A stretch of 64,000 bases of DNA from Pseudovibrio sp. Ad37 (GCF_001623075.1 NZ_LMCF01000026.1:105926-169925); one strand, 5' to 3'; counted from the first letter of the stretch, positions 36,344-45,489 are shown. A program made the numbers and translations. Notes: generated by a model from the sequence alone, not told the origin.

Positions 36344-37471
36344 ATGAGTGTTACCTCCGACCAGCTGAAAGAAGCCCCGAAAATGGGCCGCTCGCTGTGG
36401 GATGACGCCCGTGATCGTCTTCTCGCAAACAAAGCAGCAGTGACCTCTCTGATCGTGCTGGCAGTGATCACACTGCTGTCCGTCGTCGGGCCAATGCTGA
36501 CGCCGCACCCATACGATCAGGTTTATCGCGATTACGTGAAGCAGCCTGCGAGCCTGGAAGCTTATCCGAAGCAGGATGAGATCCAGCCAGCCTTTGCAAA
36601 AATTGCAAAGCGTGCTCGTATGACCGTCGACAGCTATGAGCTGAACGATGGCAAGGTGACTGCAACAGTAACATCCCGTCGTAAACTGGATGAGCGTTAT
36701 GCACGTTACTTCGATCGTTCTGATCTGTTTGAGAGTGCTGCAATCAGCAACATCTCTTCAGATAAAAAGAGCGCGACTGTAACTGCTGACATTCAGTACA
36801 TGCACTTCTACTTCGGTACGGATGCAAACGGCCGTGACATGCTCACCCGTACACTGATTGCAGGTCGTGTTTCCTTGACCATCGGTCTGCTGGCAACCTT
36901 CGTTGCAATCAGCATCGGTGTGTTCTGGGGGGCTGCCTCCGGTTACTTCGGTGGCAGGGTCGATCTGGTGATGATGCGTGTTGTAGATATCCTCTACTCA
37001 CTGCCATTCATCTTCTTCGTGATCATGCTTGTTGTGTTCTTTGGCCGTAACTTCGTCCTGATGTTTATTGCCGTGGGCGCTGTTGAGTGGCTGGATATGG
37101 CGCGTATTGTGCGCGGTCAGACCCTGTCCATCAAACGCCAGGAATACGTACAGGCTGCGGAAGCTATGGGTGTTGAAGGTGGCGGAATTCTGAAGCGCCA
37201 CATCATTCCAAACACCCTTGGTCCGGTTGTGATCTACATGACCCTGCTGGTACCAAAAGTGATCCTGCTGGAAAGCTTCCTGTCCTTCCTGGGCCTTGGT
37301 GTTCAGGAGCCAATGACCTCTTGGGGTGTGTTGATCTCCGAAGGTGCGCGTAACCTGCAAGGTGCTGCTTGGATGCTGGTGTTCCCGGCAATCTTCCTCA
37401 CCTCCACATTGTTCGCGCTGAACTTCATCGGCGACGGTCTGCGCGATGCGCTGGACCCTAAGGATCGATAA
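36344..37471 (+). CDS. oppC: Oligopeptide ABC transporter permease OppC
   Basis: A 375-residue permease. An N-terminal cytoplasmic tail precedes the first helix (about 28-48), followed by an unusually long periplasmic insertion (about 50-155) before HFYFGTDANGRDMLTR. The usual core then follows with the EAA loop EYVQAAEAMGVEGGG. It is longer than typical OppC (about 300), owing to that insertion. It is cotranscribed with oppB and the fused ATPase gene (9 bp apart). Confidence 0.9.
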   Translation: MSVTSDQLKEAPKMGRSLWDDARDRLLANKAAVTSLIVLAVITLLSVVGPMLTPHPYDQVYRDYVKQPASLEAYPKQDEIQPAFAKIAKRARMTVDSYELNDGKVTATVTSRRKLDERYARYFDRSDLFESAAISNISSDKKSATVTADIQYMHFYFGTDANGRDMLTRTLIAGRVSLTIGLLATFVAISIGVFWGAASGYFGGRVDLVMMRVVDILYSLPFIFFVIMLVVFFGRNFVLMFIAVGAVEWLDMARIVRGQTLSIKRQEYVQAAEAMGVEGGGILKRHIIPNTLGPVVIYMTLLVPKVILLESFLSFLGLGVQEPMTSWGVLISEGARNLQGAAWMLVFPAIFLTSTLFALNFIGDGLRDALDPKDR

Positions 37472-37480
37472 GAGGACAGA

Positions 37481-39091
37481 ATGAGCAAGATTAACGAAAA
37501 CACTGTTCTTGAGATCGACACTCTTAAAGTTGATTTCGAAACCAACACCGGCATGGTTCACGCAGTAAAAGGCGTGAACATCCATGTGGACTCCGGCGAG
37601 ACTGTTGCGATTGTGGGCGAGTCTGGCTCTGGTAAATCCCAGACCATGATGGCAGCCATGGGTCTTCTGGCAGGCAACGGCATCACCCACGGTGAAGTCC
37701 GTTACCGCGGCACGAACATCCTTGGGTCTTCCATTCGTCAGCTCAACAAGATCCGTGGTGCGAAAGTGACCATGATCTTCCAGGAGCCGATGACTTCTCT
37801 GGATCCGCTCTACTCCATTGAGCGCCAGCTCTGTGAGCCAATGGTTGAGCACGGGGAATACACCTGGGCAACAGCTAAAAAGCGCGCTGTAGAGCTTCTG
37901 GAGCTCGTGGGTATTCCTGAGCCGGCACGTAAAGTGAAGGCGTTCCCCTATGAGATGTCTGGTGGTCAGCGCCAGCGTGTCATGATCGCGATGGCGCTCG
38001 CAAACGATCCGGATATCCTGATCGCGGATGAGCCAACCACTGCGTTGGACGTGACCACTCAGGCTCAGATTCTTGAGTTGATGGCAGATCTTCAAAAACG
38101 CCTCGGCATGGCCGTTGTGTTCATCACCCACGATCTGGGTATTGTTGAGCGCATCTCCGACCGTGTGTATGTGATGAAGTCCGGTGAAGTTGTTGAAGAG
38201 GGCAACACCAAAGAAATCTTTGGTAATCCTCAGCACGACTACACCAAGATGCTGCTGGATGCAGAGCCAACCGGTTCTAAAGCCGTTGTACCTGACACCA
38301 ACCCGATTGTTCTGGATGCAAAGGACGTGCGCGTTGAGTTTGAAACCGAAACTGGTTTCCTCAAGCCAAACCACGTGCTGCGCGCTGTAAACGACATTTC
38401 CATGGAAGTGCGTGAAGGCCAGACACTCGGCATCGTAGGCGAGTCCGGTTCCGGTAAATCCACTCTGGGCCGTGCTGTGCTTCAGCTTCTGCCAACAGCG
38501 GGTGGCCGTGTTGTCTACCTCGGAAACGACATCACCGGCGCAGCCAAAAAGAAGATGCAGCCGCTTCGTAAAGAAATGCAGCTCATCTTCCAGGATCCGT
38601 TCGGGTCTCTGTCTCCACGTATGACCGTGGGCCAGATCATCACCGAAGGTCTGTTGGTGCATGAGCCTCAGCTTTCAGCCAAGGAACGTGATCTGCGGGC
38701 TATCCAGGCGCTTGAAGAAGTGTCCATGGACCCGGCCATGCGCAACCGCTACCCACACGAGTTCTCTGGTGGTCAGCGTCAGCGTATCGCGATTGCACGC
38801 ACCATGATCCTCAATCCAAAGCTTGTTGTGCTGGATGAGCCAACCTCCGCGTTGGACCGTACCGTGCAAAAGCAGGTGGTTGAGCTTCTGCGCAACCTGC
38901 AAAAAGAGCATGGCCTGACCTATCTCTTCATCTCACACGATCTGGCTGTGGTTCGTGCCATGTCCGATACTGTGATGGTGATGCAGAAAGGCGAAGTGGT
39001 TGAAAAGGGACTGGCAGAAGAAATCTTCTCCAACCCGAAAGAAGACTACACCAAAGAACTGCTCGAAGCTGCTGCCTTGAAGCCAGCTTGA
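37481..39091 (+). CDS. Fused OppD-OppF dual ATPase of peptide transporter
   Basis: A 536-residue protein with two ABC domains in one chain, as in YejF-type transporters. Domain 1 has GESGSGKSQT (about 47), LSGG-like MSGGQRQRVMIAMAL and ILIADEPTTALD. Domain 2 has GESGSGKST (about 323), FSGGQRQRIAIARTM and [12 protein letters not shown]. Each is followed by the C-terminal oligo_HPY-like segment. Note the first Walker A ends in Ser-Gln (GKSQT), which is common in OppD-type domains. A strong terminator follows. Confidence 0.9.
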   Translation: MSKINENTVLEIDTLKVDFETNTGMVHAVKGVNIHVDSGETVAIVGESGSGKSQTMMAAMGLLAGNGITHGEVRYRGTNILGSSIRQLNKIRGAKVTMIFQEPMTSLDPLYSIERQLCEPMVEHGEYTWATAKKRAVELLELVGIPEPARKVKAFPYEMSGGQRQRVMIAMALANDPDILIADEPTTALDVTTQAQILELMADLQKRLGMAVVFITHDLGIVERISDRVYVMKSGEVVEEGNTKEIFGNPQHDYTKMLLDAEPTGSKAVVPDTNPIVLDAKDVRVEFETETGFLKPNHVLRAVNDISMEVREGQTLGIVGESGSGKSTLGRAVLQLLPTAGGRVVYLGNDITGAAKKKMQPLRKEMQLIFQDPFGSLSPRMTVGQIITEGLLVHEPQLSAKERDLRAIQALEEVSMDPAMRNRYPHEFSGGQRQRIAIARTMILNPKLVVLDEPTSALDRTVQKQVVELLRNLQKEHGLTYLFISHDLAVVRAMSDTVMVMQKGEVVEKGLAEEIFSNPKEDYTKELLEAAALKPA

Positions 39092-39118
39092 AGCTAAGCG
39101 ATCAAAGCTTTTAAAATT

Positions 39119-39150
39119 GAAAACCCCGGTGCACCGCGCCGGGGTTTTTT
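39119..39150 (+). terminator. Intrinsic terminator of the opp operon
   Basis: AAACCCCGG (39121-39129) pairs with CCGGGGTTT (39139-39147), followed by six T residues. Confidence 0.92.
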
Positions 39151-39204
39151 GCATGAAGTGAGAGAGGCTCACTGTCAAAGTACACCGCATCGTTTGCACT
39201 CAAA

Positions 39205-39657
39205 CTATCTTAACAGCTTGAGCGCTCCCACAAGTGAGCGCACCAGTTTGCTTGGACCACAAATCCCTATCCCGTCTATCTTCTCTGTCTTCAGAGCCTG
39301 CGTGGGCACCAGCGCGTCATACTCAGCGAAAGAATGGATTGATCTGGCAAAGGTGGGAAAGACAACCAGAGTAATTTCGTCAAGGTGTGCGGAGGACTTC
39401 GTCAATAAGTTCTGCATTTGATCGACATTTGCCTGCAGGATAGGGACTGGACGATCCGCACTGCACTTGAAGGACACACCCTCACGGTCCGTTAAGGTTA
39501 CTCCGGCCAGCCCGGTGTTTTCTGTTCCAATCCCAATTGATATGGCCCCGACCGTATTTGCGAGCAGACCCGTAGGTAAATCCGGGTCCGCCACAATCGC
39601 AAGCCGCAAATCCTGTTCACCTCGAAGTGGTTGTTTCTTGATTTGATTAGTAAGCAT
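39205..39657 (-). CDS. DUF2000 family protein
   Basis: A 150-residue cytoplasmic protein. The start at 39657 has AAGGAG upstream; a longer frame to 39720 lacks one. The segment RLAIVADPDLPTGLLANTVG is typical of DUF2000, a small peptidyl-tRNA-hydrolase-II-like fold. It is divergent from an Lrp-family regulator across a region with two GGTA-N5-TACC palindromes, so it is probably that regulator's target. The biochemical role is unknown. Confidence 0.75.
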   Translation of the reverse strand: MLTNQIKKQPLRGEQDLRLAIVADPDLPTGLLANTVGAISIGIGTENTGLAGVTLTDREGVSFKCSADRPVPILQANVDQMQNLLTKSSAHLDEITLVVFPTFARSIHSFAEYDALVPTQALKTEKIDGIGICGPSKLVRSLVGALKLLR

Positions 39658-39735
39658 CCTTGTCTCCTTTATGGGGACAATATCTGGACGCAGAAGAGAA
39701 GGTCGATCTATCTTACCCAAAAATGAGCTATATAT

Positions 39736-39780
39736 AGGTAGGTGCTACCTGAAAATCGCCAAAGTTAGGTATGCTCTACC
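39736..39780. promoter_or_regulatory. Twin Lrp-type palindromes between DUF2000 and lrp-like genes
   Basis: GGTA-N5-TACC occurs at 39737-39749 and again at 39768-39780, 31 bp apart, three helical turns. The first site is extended to a perfect AGGTAG-N3-CTACCT. The arrangement suits cooperative binding by an Lrp-family oligomer on one DNA face. Confidence 0.65.
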
Positions 39781-39794
39781 AATGGGAGTGCAAA

Positions 39795-40289
39795 ATGTCT
39801 CTTGAAAGTAGCGGGCAACAAAAGAAAGCTGTTCAGCTGGATGCTGCGGATAGGAAAATCCTTCAGGTTTTGCAGAAGGAGGGGCGCCTTTCAAATACTG
39901 AGCTTGCCGAAAAGGTGGGTATGTCCACCTCGCCGTGTTGGCGGCGCGTCAGACGGTTAGAGCAGGAAGGGGTGATCAGTAATTACGCCGCTCATCTGGA
40001 TCGAAAAACTCTAGGCCTTGGTGTGTTCGTTGTCGTGATGATCCAGATTGACGCGCACAATGCAGAACAGGCCGTGGAGTTTGAAAAGGCTGTGCTGAAG
40101 CTTGAGCAGGTCATTGCCTGCTACTCAGTCGGAGGAGGAGTTGATTTCGTGCTGCAAGTGGTTTGCGAAGATCTTGATGCGTATGCCGAATTCTCAATGA
40201 ACATCCTACGGCGCCTTCCGGGCATTAAAGCTATGGAAAGCAACTTTGTGCTCAAGGAACTAAAGCCGCTCACGGGCTGGCCTGTTTGA
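39795..40289 (+). CDS. Lrp/AsnC family transcriptional regulator
   Basis: A 164-residue regulator with an N-terminal winged HTH (about 15-65; LSNTELAEKVGMSTSPCWRRV) and a C-terminal RAM effector domain. The ATG at 39795 has GGGAG 6 nt upstream; another in-frame ATG at 39771 falls inside the second palindrome and lacks a good site. Lrp-family proteins sense amino acids. Its divergent partner is DUF2000, and peptide-use genes flank it on both sides. Confidence 0.88.
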   Translation: MSLESSGQQKKAVQLDAADRKILQVLQKEGRLSNTELAEKVGMSTSPCWRRVRRLEQEGVISNYAAHLDRKTLGLGVFVVVMIQIDAHNAEQAVEFEKAVLKLEQVIACYSVGGGVDFVLQVVCEDLDAYAEFSMNILRRLPGIKAMESNFVLKELKPLTGWPV

Positions 40290-40336
40290 CTGACATGCCA
40301 ACCCATTTTTCACATCTTCGCGGCAAGGAAGGGGAA

Positions 40337-41404
40337 TTAAATCCCCGCTCGCTCCAAAACGCTGATCCAGTTCTTATGCGCGATCTTGGCGATCAGGTCC
40401 TCACCGAAGTCTGCTTTGCGGAAGGCTTCGATCAGGTTTGGCAAACCAGCCACATCCTTGATGTCGTTGGCAACCAGACAGCCGTCATAGTCTGACCCAA
40501 GCGCAACCCCATCTTCACCCAGTTTGTTGATTAGATAGTCCGCATGGCGCAAGATCACGTCTAAAGGCATGTCAGAGTTCAGCTGTCCATCAGGGCGCAG
40601 GAAGAAGACCGCAAAGTTGATGCCCACCAGTCCCTTGGATTCAGCAATCGCATCAAGTTGCTTATCTGTCAGGTTCCGGCTCATCGGACAGATCTTGAAC
40701 ACGTTGGAATGGCTCGCCACGATCGGCTTGTCGGTGATCTTGGCCAGATCCCAAAAGCCTTTCTCATTCAAGTGAGACACGTCCAGCTGGATCTTACGGT
40801 GATTACACTGGCGCACCAGCTCTTTACCAACATCAGTAAGACCTGGGCCAATGTCTGGGCTATGCTCAAATTCCATCGGCACGCCATATCCGAAGATGGT
40901 CTCACGGCTCCAAACAGGACCGATAGAGCGCAAACCGCGATTATACAGCAGCTCTAGCGCTTCAAAGTCCTTGTCGATGCACTCGGCGCCTTCAACATGC
41001 AGCATCATCGCCAGTTGCTCAGCCGCCATTGCCTCCTTGATTGCAGCAGTTGAACGGCAGATCTTCACCTCGCCATTCCCCTTGGCTTCAAGGTCCTCTG
41101 CAATATCAAGAAGCTTCAGTGTATAATCCAGCGCCTCCTGTTGCGGCACGCCTTTGAAGTGTTCGGGACTTTTGAAGTCAACCTCTTTACCTTCTTTCGG
41201 CTTTGCTCTGACAGAAGGGGTAAACATGGCAAACAGACCACCAGCAAAACCGCCTTTGCGGGCGCGTGGCAGATCGATGTGATCGTGACCAGCCTCCTCA
41301 AAGAAACTGCGTTCCTTGGGAGTATTCGACTGACGCTCCAACGAGAGCAGCGTATCGTTATGGCCGTCAAAAACCGGAACCAGGTTGGAGGCAGTATCTG
41401 TCAT
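40337..41404 (-). CDS. Membrane dipeptidase (renal dipeptidase family, M19)
   Basis: A 355-residue zinc metallopeptidase. The first metal motif is VFDGHNDTLL (His-x-Asp, about 13-17), a bridging Glu lies in MLHVEGAE near residue 125, and histidines occur in LDVSHLNEKG and ASHSN. The family cleaves dipeptides, some with D-residues. The start at 41404 has CGGAG 7 nt upstream; the longer frame to 41443 does not. There is no signal peptide, so it is cytoplasmic. It fits with Opp as a downstream peptide-use step. Confidence 0.88.
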   Translation of the reverse strand: MTDTASNLVPVFDGHNDTLLSLERQSNTPKERSFFEEAGHDHIDLPRARKGGFAGGLFAMFTPSVRAKPKEGKEVDFKSPEHFKGVPQQEALDYTLKLLDIAEDLEAKGNGEVKICRSTAAIKEAMAAEQLAMMLHVEGAECIDKDFEALELLYNRGLRSIGPVWSRETIFGYGVPMEFEHSPDIGPGLTDVGKELVRQCNHRKIQLDVSHLNEKGFWDLAKITDKPIVASHSNVFKICPMSRNLTDKQLDAIAESKGLVGINFAVFFLRPDGQLNSDMPLDVILRHADYLINKLGEDGVALGSDYDGCLVANDIKDVAGLPNLIEAFRKADFGEDLIAKIAHKNWISVLERAGI

Positions 41405-41599
41405 GAAGAACTCCGAAAATGAAAATGCTATGAGAAAAACCAAATGTGAAAAGCAAAAGGGATCTACGCAAAGCCCAAGGCCACTGGCACAAAGCTAGGT
41501 CACATTGGCGGAATTTGAAACTACACTGTTAAATATTAAACCCTTAAAATCAATAGGATCAGCGGATATTTCTGGATGGTTTTACGAGGGAACAGCGCA

Positions 41600-41914
41600 A
41601 TGGCGACAGTGATCAGAAGCTCTGACTTTACGGCAGACAAAGCCTGGGGTGCACAGCAGATTGCCAACATGAATGGCATTACCACACGGCTGCATTGGAC
41701 GGATCAACCCTACAAGTGGCATGTGAATGAGGGGGAGGAAGTGTTTGTCGTACTGTCTGGATGCGTCGAGATGAAGTATCGCCAAAACGGCAAGGAACTC
41801 ACCGCTCTATTGAACACAGGCGATATTTTCTATGCTTCAATCGGCACTGAACATTTAGCACAGCCCCGCGATGAGGCGCGTGTGCTGGTCGTTGAGACTG
41901 AGGGCAGTGTCTGA
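41600..41914 (+). CDS. Small cupin protein
   Basis: A 104-residue single-domain cupin. WHVNEGEEVFVVLSGCVEM carries the first metal motif (His, Glu, Glu) and GDIFYASIGTEHLAQP the second (His). GAGGGA precedes the ATG at 41600; an upstream ATG at 41576 would add eight residues. The substrate is unknown. Confidence 0.75.
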   Translation: MATVIRSSDFTADKAWGAQQIANMNGITTRLHWTDQPYKWHVNEGEEVFVVLSGCVEMKYRQNGKELTALLNTGDIFYASIGTEHLAQPRDEARVLVVETEGSV

Positions 41915-41972
41915 TACCAGGCGATTTGGGGAAGGGGACTGCTGTCCCCGTCCTCGATCTTGAGCGAGTAGG

Positions 41973-42617
41973 TCAGGCCAAGCCGGGCAAGGCTACATCT
42001 ACCATGATCATTGCGAAATGACAGGCCGCTGCTGACAACACAAAACCGTGCCAGATTGCGTTTTGGAATGGCAGGTTCTTCCAGATGTAAAACAGGGTGC
42101 CAACCGTATAGAGCCCACCGCCGGTCGCAAGCAGCGTGAAGCCTGCTAGGGATAGCTCATTGTAAATCGGAACAATCGCAAAGAAGCTCACCCAGCCCAT
42201 CGCCAGATAAATAGGCACAGCCAGCTTATCCATGGAAGTAATGTGCAAGATCTTGATGGCCGCACCTGCCACCGCACAAATCCAGATCCCAACGAGCATG
42301 GAAATCCCAAGCCATCCGCCAAGAACCATCAGGCATAGGGGAGTGTAGGTACCAGCAATAAGGAAATAGATTGCAGAATGGTCCAGCCGGCGCAGGATGC
42401 CAATCCTATTATCTTTCTGCAAAATATTGTAGGTCGCAGAGCAGACAAGCATGGCCAACAGCGTGCCAGCATATATGTAGATGCTGATTTGCCGGGCGTA
42501 ATCATCCGCCGCCCACAAGACCATAACAAAGGCTGTCGTTGCAGCAGCTCCAAACGCAATGCCCACAACGTGGATGACGCCGTCAACCACTCGTTCTGCG
42601 TAGGTTTCTTCCCTCAT
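41973..42617 (-). CDS. trhA: Hemolysin III / TrhA (PAQR family) membrane protein
   Basis: A 214-residue seven-helix protein of the HlyIII/AdipoR/TrhA family. Hallmarks are the N-terminal EERVVDGVIH-like segment, SATYNIL then RRLDHSAIYFLIAGTYTP, and the late metal-type WHGFVLSAAACHF. TrhA influences membrane energetics and fluidity rather than lysis. The ATG at 42617 gives the family N-terminus. Confidence 0.85.
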   Translation of the reverse strand: MREETYAERVVDGVIHVVGIAFGAAATTAFVMVLWAADDYARQISIYIYAGTLLAMLVCSATYNILQKDNRIGILRRLDHSAIYFLIAGTYTPLCLMVLGGWLGISMLVGIWICAVAGAAIKILHITSMDKLAVPIYLAMGWVSFFAIVPIYNELSLAGFTLLATGGGLYTVGTLFYIWKNLPFQNAIWHGFVLSAAACHFAMIMVDVALPGLA

Positions 42618-43079
42618 CCGCGGACAATCCCCCAATTAATCCAATATATACCCTCTTCCATAATGCAGGTCCAAGCTCGCAAACTCAACTGTAACTAAGT
42701 TGCAATCTGGTCATTTACTGGGCAATTCTCAATTCTGAAGGTCATGCCCTTGGAAATCGGGCATATCCAATTGCCAGTCTCGCCCAGATGTGGCATTGCC
42801 TCTCTCGGCTTCCCAAAAGAAGCTGCTCTGATTTGAAGGACCCATTGGGCTCTGTGGGAAAGAACGCGAAAGCGAAACAGCTTCTTTGCAATTTTCCTTA
42901 GAATCGGAGATTTTGCGCTGACTTCCCAAGCAGCAGTTGATGTCATTTTCGGGTTTGTAAGCGTTGGCTCTTGCCAGCGTCAAAATCTGAGAAGCGAACC
43001 GCAGCGCACTTTAAAGAACGTTTATTGCCGATACCCGGTTAATCACCTGCCTCTTGCGAGGCGCAACAAGAGATTTTGA
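42618..43079. other. Intergenic region with a structured element
   Basis: About 460 bp. A nested inverted repeat is at 42721-42775: outer arms GGCAATT/AATTGCC and inner arms ATGCCC/GGGCAT. Overlapping minus-strand frames of 83-84 codons (42695-42946 and 42729-42983) resemble intergenic-type sequence I recall from related genera, so this may be a dispersed repeat rather than a gene. Confidence 0.4.
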
Positions 43080-44546
43080 ATGACGGTCAGCATCGAAATG
43101 GGTGTCAAACCTAATGGCACCTCCTCTGTTGTCGATCTTGAAGAATTGCTTGCAACGCGATTACTCGTGCAGGGAAACTCCGGCTCGGGCAAATCGCACC
43201 TGCTACGCCGCCTGATGGAGCAAAGCGCGCCATGGGTGCAACAGGTGGTGATTGACCCGGAAGGCGACTTTGTCTCGCTGGCAGATGAGTTTGGGCATGT
43301 GGTGATTGAGGCGACCATGAATGATCGCGAACTCACCATGATCGCCGCCCGCGTGCGCCAGCACCGCATTTCCGTCATTCTCAACCTGGAACATCTGGAA
43401 CCGGACAAGCAGCTCAAAGCCGCTGCCGCCTTCCTGAACGGCTTGTTCGATTCCGACCGCCAGTACTGGTATCCGGTTCTGGTTGTCGTGGATGAGGCCC
43501 AGCTGTTTGCGCCTTCCGCCTCTGGTGACTACGGCGAAGAAGCCCGACGCCTTTCCCTGATGGCCATGACCAACCTCATGTGTCGTGGTCGTAAGCGTGG
43601 TCTGGCCGGTATCATCGCAACCCAGCGTCTGGCAAAGCTTGCCAAGAACGTGGCGGCGGAAGCCTCCAACTTCCTGATGGGCCGTACCTTCCTCGATATT
43701 GATATGGCTCGCGCCTCCGACTTGCTCGGCATGGACCGGCGTCAGGCAGAACAGTTCCGTAACCTGGAACGCGGACAGTTCATCTCCCTCGGCCCTGCAA
43801 TGACCCGTCGACCACAAAAGGTGGTTATTGGCGAAGTTGTCACTGGCAGCCGTGGTGGCTCGCCAAAGCTGATGCCAATGCCGAACCAGCCCGTTGAAAC
43901 AGCTGCTGAATTGATCTTCACAGCAACGGATAATGATCCGGTGTTACACAACAACCGTGTGGCCGCGCCTTCTGCAAAAGACGTTATGCTGCAGCTGTCA
44001 CAAACAGCCGCCAGCAATATGCAGGCGCAGCATAGGGAAGTTGTTGAAGCCGAGCCGGAGGACCTCTTCAATCTGGAAGAGAAGAACCAGCAGTATCAGG
44101 AGATCATCGCCAAGATCCTTGAAGACCCTGAAGCTGCCTTCGCACCGGTTTCACAGCTCTATCAGGATTTTCAGGTCCGCTGCCGCATTGATCGGCTGAA
44201 GTCCCAGGATCTTGCCAAGTTCCGTAAGCTTCTTTCCGTGGCCCGTGCTGGTGTTGATAAAAAAGAAGTCGAAGAAGGCGATTGGCAGCAAGCAGAAGTG
44301 ATTGCCGGACAGCTGCCAGAAGAGATGCGCGGCGTCTATCTTCTGCTGGCAAAAGCGGCCTTTGCAGATGAGCCGTGCCCGGAAGATCTGGATATCGCGA
44401 AAGCGTATGGCACCCGCTCACCGGGCAGAGCGCGCTGGCTGCTCACCCATATGGAAGAGCAGGGCTTCATCATCTGCGCCAGCGATCTGCGTGGAAACCG
44501 TATCGTGACCCTGCCGGATATCGGCAAGCAAACCGCAACCAAATAA
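43080..44546 (+). CDS. HerA/DUF87-like ATP-binding protein
   Basis: A 488-residue P-loop ATPase of the HerA-FtsK clade. Walker A GNSGSGKSHLL is at about 32-42, Walker B VLVVVDEAQLF near 140, then RGRKRGLAGIIATQRLAKL (sensor/arginine region) near 170. The C-terminal 200 residues look helical with a possible winged-helix end. HerA works with NurA nuclease in DNA end processing, but no nuclease neighbour is present. The role of this stand-alone form is not known. Confidence 0.75.
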   Translation: MTVSIEMGVKPNGTSSVVDLEELLATRLLVQGNSGSGKSHLLRRLMEQSAPWVQQVVIDPEGDFVSLADEFGHVVIEATMNDRELTMIAARVRQHRISVILNLEHLEPDKQLKAAAAFLNGLFDSDRQYWYPVLVVVDEAQLFAPSASGDYGEEARRLSLMAMTNLMCRGRKRGLAGIIATQRLAKLAKNVAAEASNFLMGRTFLDIDMARASDLLGMDRRQAEQFRNLERGQFISLGPAMTRRPQKVVIGEVVTGSRGGSPKLMPMPNQPVETAAELIFTATDNDPVLHNNRVAAPSAKDVMLQLSQTAASNMQAQHREVVEAEPEDLFNLEEKNQQYQEIIAKILEDPEAAFAPVSQLYQDFQVRCRIDRLKSQDLAKFRKLLSVARAGVDKKEVEEGDWQQAEVIAGQLPEEMRGVYLLLAKAAFADEPCPEDLDIAKAYGTRSPGRARWLLTHMEEQGFIICASDLRGNRIVTLPDIGKQTATK

Positions 44547-44553
44547 GCCTTAG

Positions 44554-45426
44554 TCAGCGGCCATCCGGCAAGGAGTGGCCGCCCGCAGGCCCATCCACTT
44601 CATCAAAAAAGGTTGTCTCGGTGCTCCGCGAGCAGGTCGAGCATAAATGCGGTTTGGATGGCAGCACATACTTCAGGCAACACGCCTTACGCCGTGGGGC
44701 ATACTCTGTCAGCCCCTCTTGCTGACGTTGCCGCCAGACAATCCCGCCATTGATCTTTTTCCCAAGGCTCGCAAGATAGGCGCGCATCAAGCTCGCCACA
44801 TCTGATGGCTTTGCACCATGACGACGCAAGACAAGAAACGGCGATATGATGGAAACAGCCACGGTGGAATAAAACACTGAAGGCGCCACTTTTCGCCGCC
44901 CGAGCTCCCGGTGGAAGACCTGAATGATTTCTTCAAAGCAAATGGAAAGTGCGAACAGCTCCGCAGGGCCCTGGTCTGGATTAAGCTCGAAATCCTCTTC
45001 CGAAAGGCGTGGGTCAAAGAAAATCTCTACCCAGGGGCCTTTGCCATGCAGGACAAACCGTAGTTCATCAATACGCGGTGCGCGACCACTCAAAAGGTAG
45101 CTGACTGATATCCGGTTGAGCAGGATCTGGCAGATTGTCTTCAAGGCAAGACTTGCAGCAATCTTTGTCGTTGGGGCTCCACGATCTTCCTTGATGTAGT
45201 CAATCATACGCTTTGCAACCAGACCGAAGTTGCTGTCAAATCCGGAAAATTCCCGCAGCTCTGCAGCCACTACATGCGGTGCGGGCGCGGTGATTGCCCG
45301 TGCAGCAACCAGCTCACCACCTTCAGGCAGAGCATCTTCAATGAGGCCAGCAAAACGTGCGGGAATACCCGCCGTTTCGAAAGTGGGAATATCTGAGGGC
45401 GATAGACCGGTGGACACTGCCTGCAA
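44554..45426 (-). CDS. FhuF-like siderophore-iron reductase
   Basis: A 290-residue protein with the FhuF C-terminal [2Fe-2S] domain: Cys249-Cys250, Cys262 and Cys265 in CCLKYVLPSKPHLCSTC. E. coli FhuF is CC-x10-C-x2-C; here the gap is 11. The family reduces ferric iron in imported siderophores in the cytoplasm. The only start found is a TTG at 45426 (AGAGG close upstream); the frame stays open for about 15 codons above it without ATG or GTG, so the N-terminus is uncertain. An iron-box-like sequence lies 64 bp upstream. It fits functionally with the fec operon. Confidence 0.65.
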   Translation of the reverse strand: MQAVSTGLSPSDIPTFETAGIPARFAGLIEDALPEGGELVAARAITAPAPHVVAAELREFSGFDSNFGLVAKRMIDYIKEDRGAPTTKIAASLALKTICQILLNRISVSYLLSGRAPRIDELRFVLHGKGPWVEIFFDPRLSEEDFELNPDQGPAELFALSICFEEIIQVFHRELGRRKVAPSVFYSTVAVSIISPFLVLRRHGAKPSDVASLMRAYLASLGKKINGGIVWRQRQQEGLTEYAPRRKACCLKYVLPSKPHLCSTCSRSTETTFFDEVDGPAGGHSLPDGR

Positions 45427-45489
45427 AACCTCTGGATCTACGACTGCGCATATCCGGAATGTGGAATTGAATTTCCGAAATGGATACGC

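Noticed and set aside
36998..38662. 554-codon minus-strand frame across oppC and oppDF
   Set aside because: It is antisense to two certain genes; its composition is typical of a shadow.
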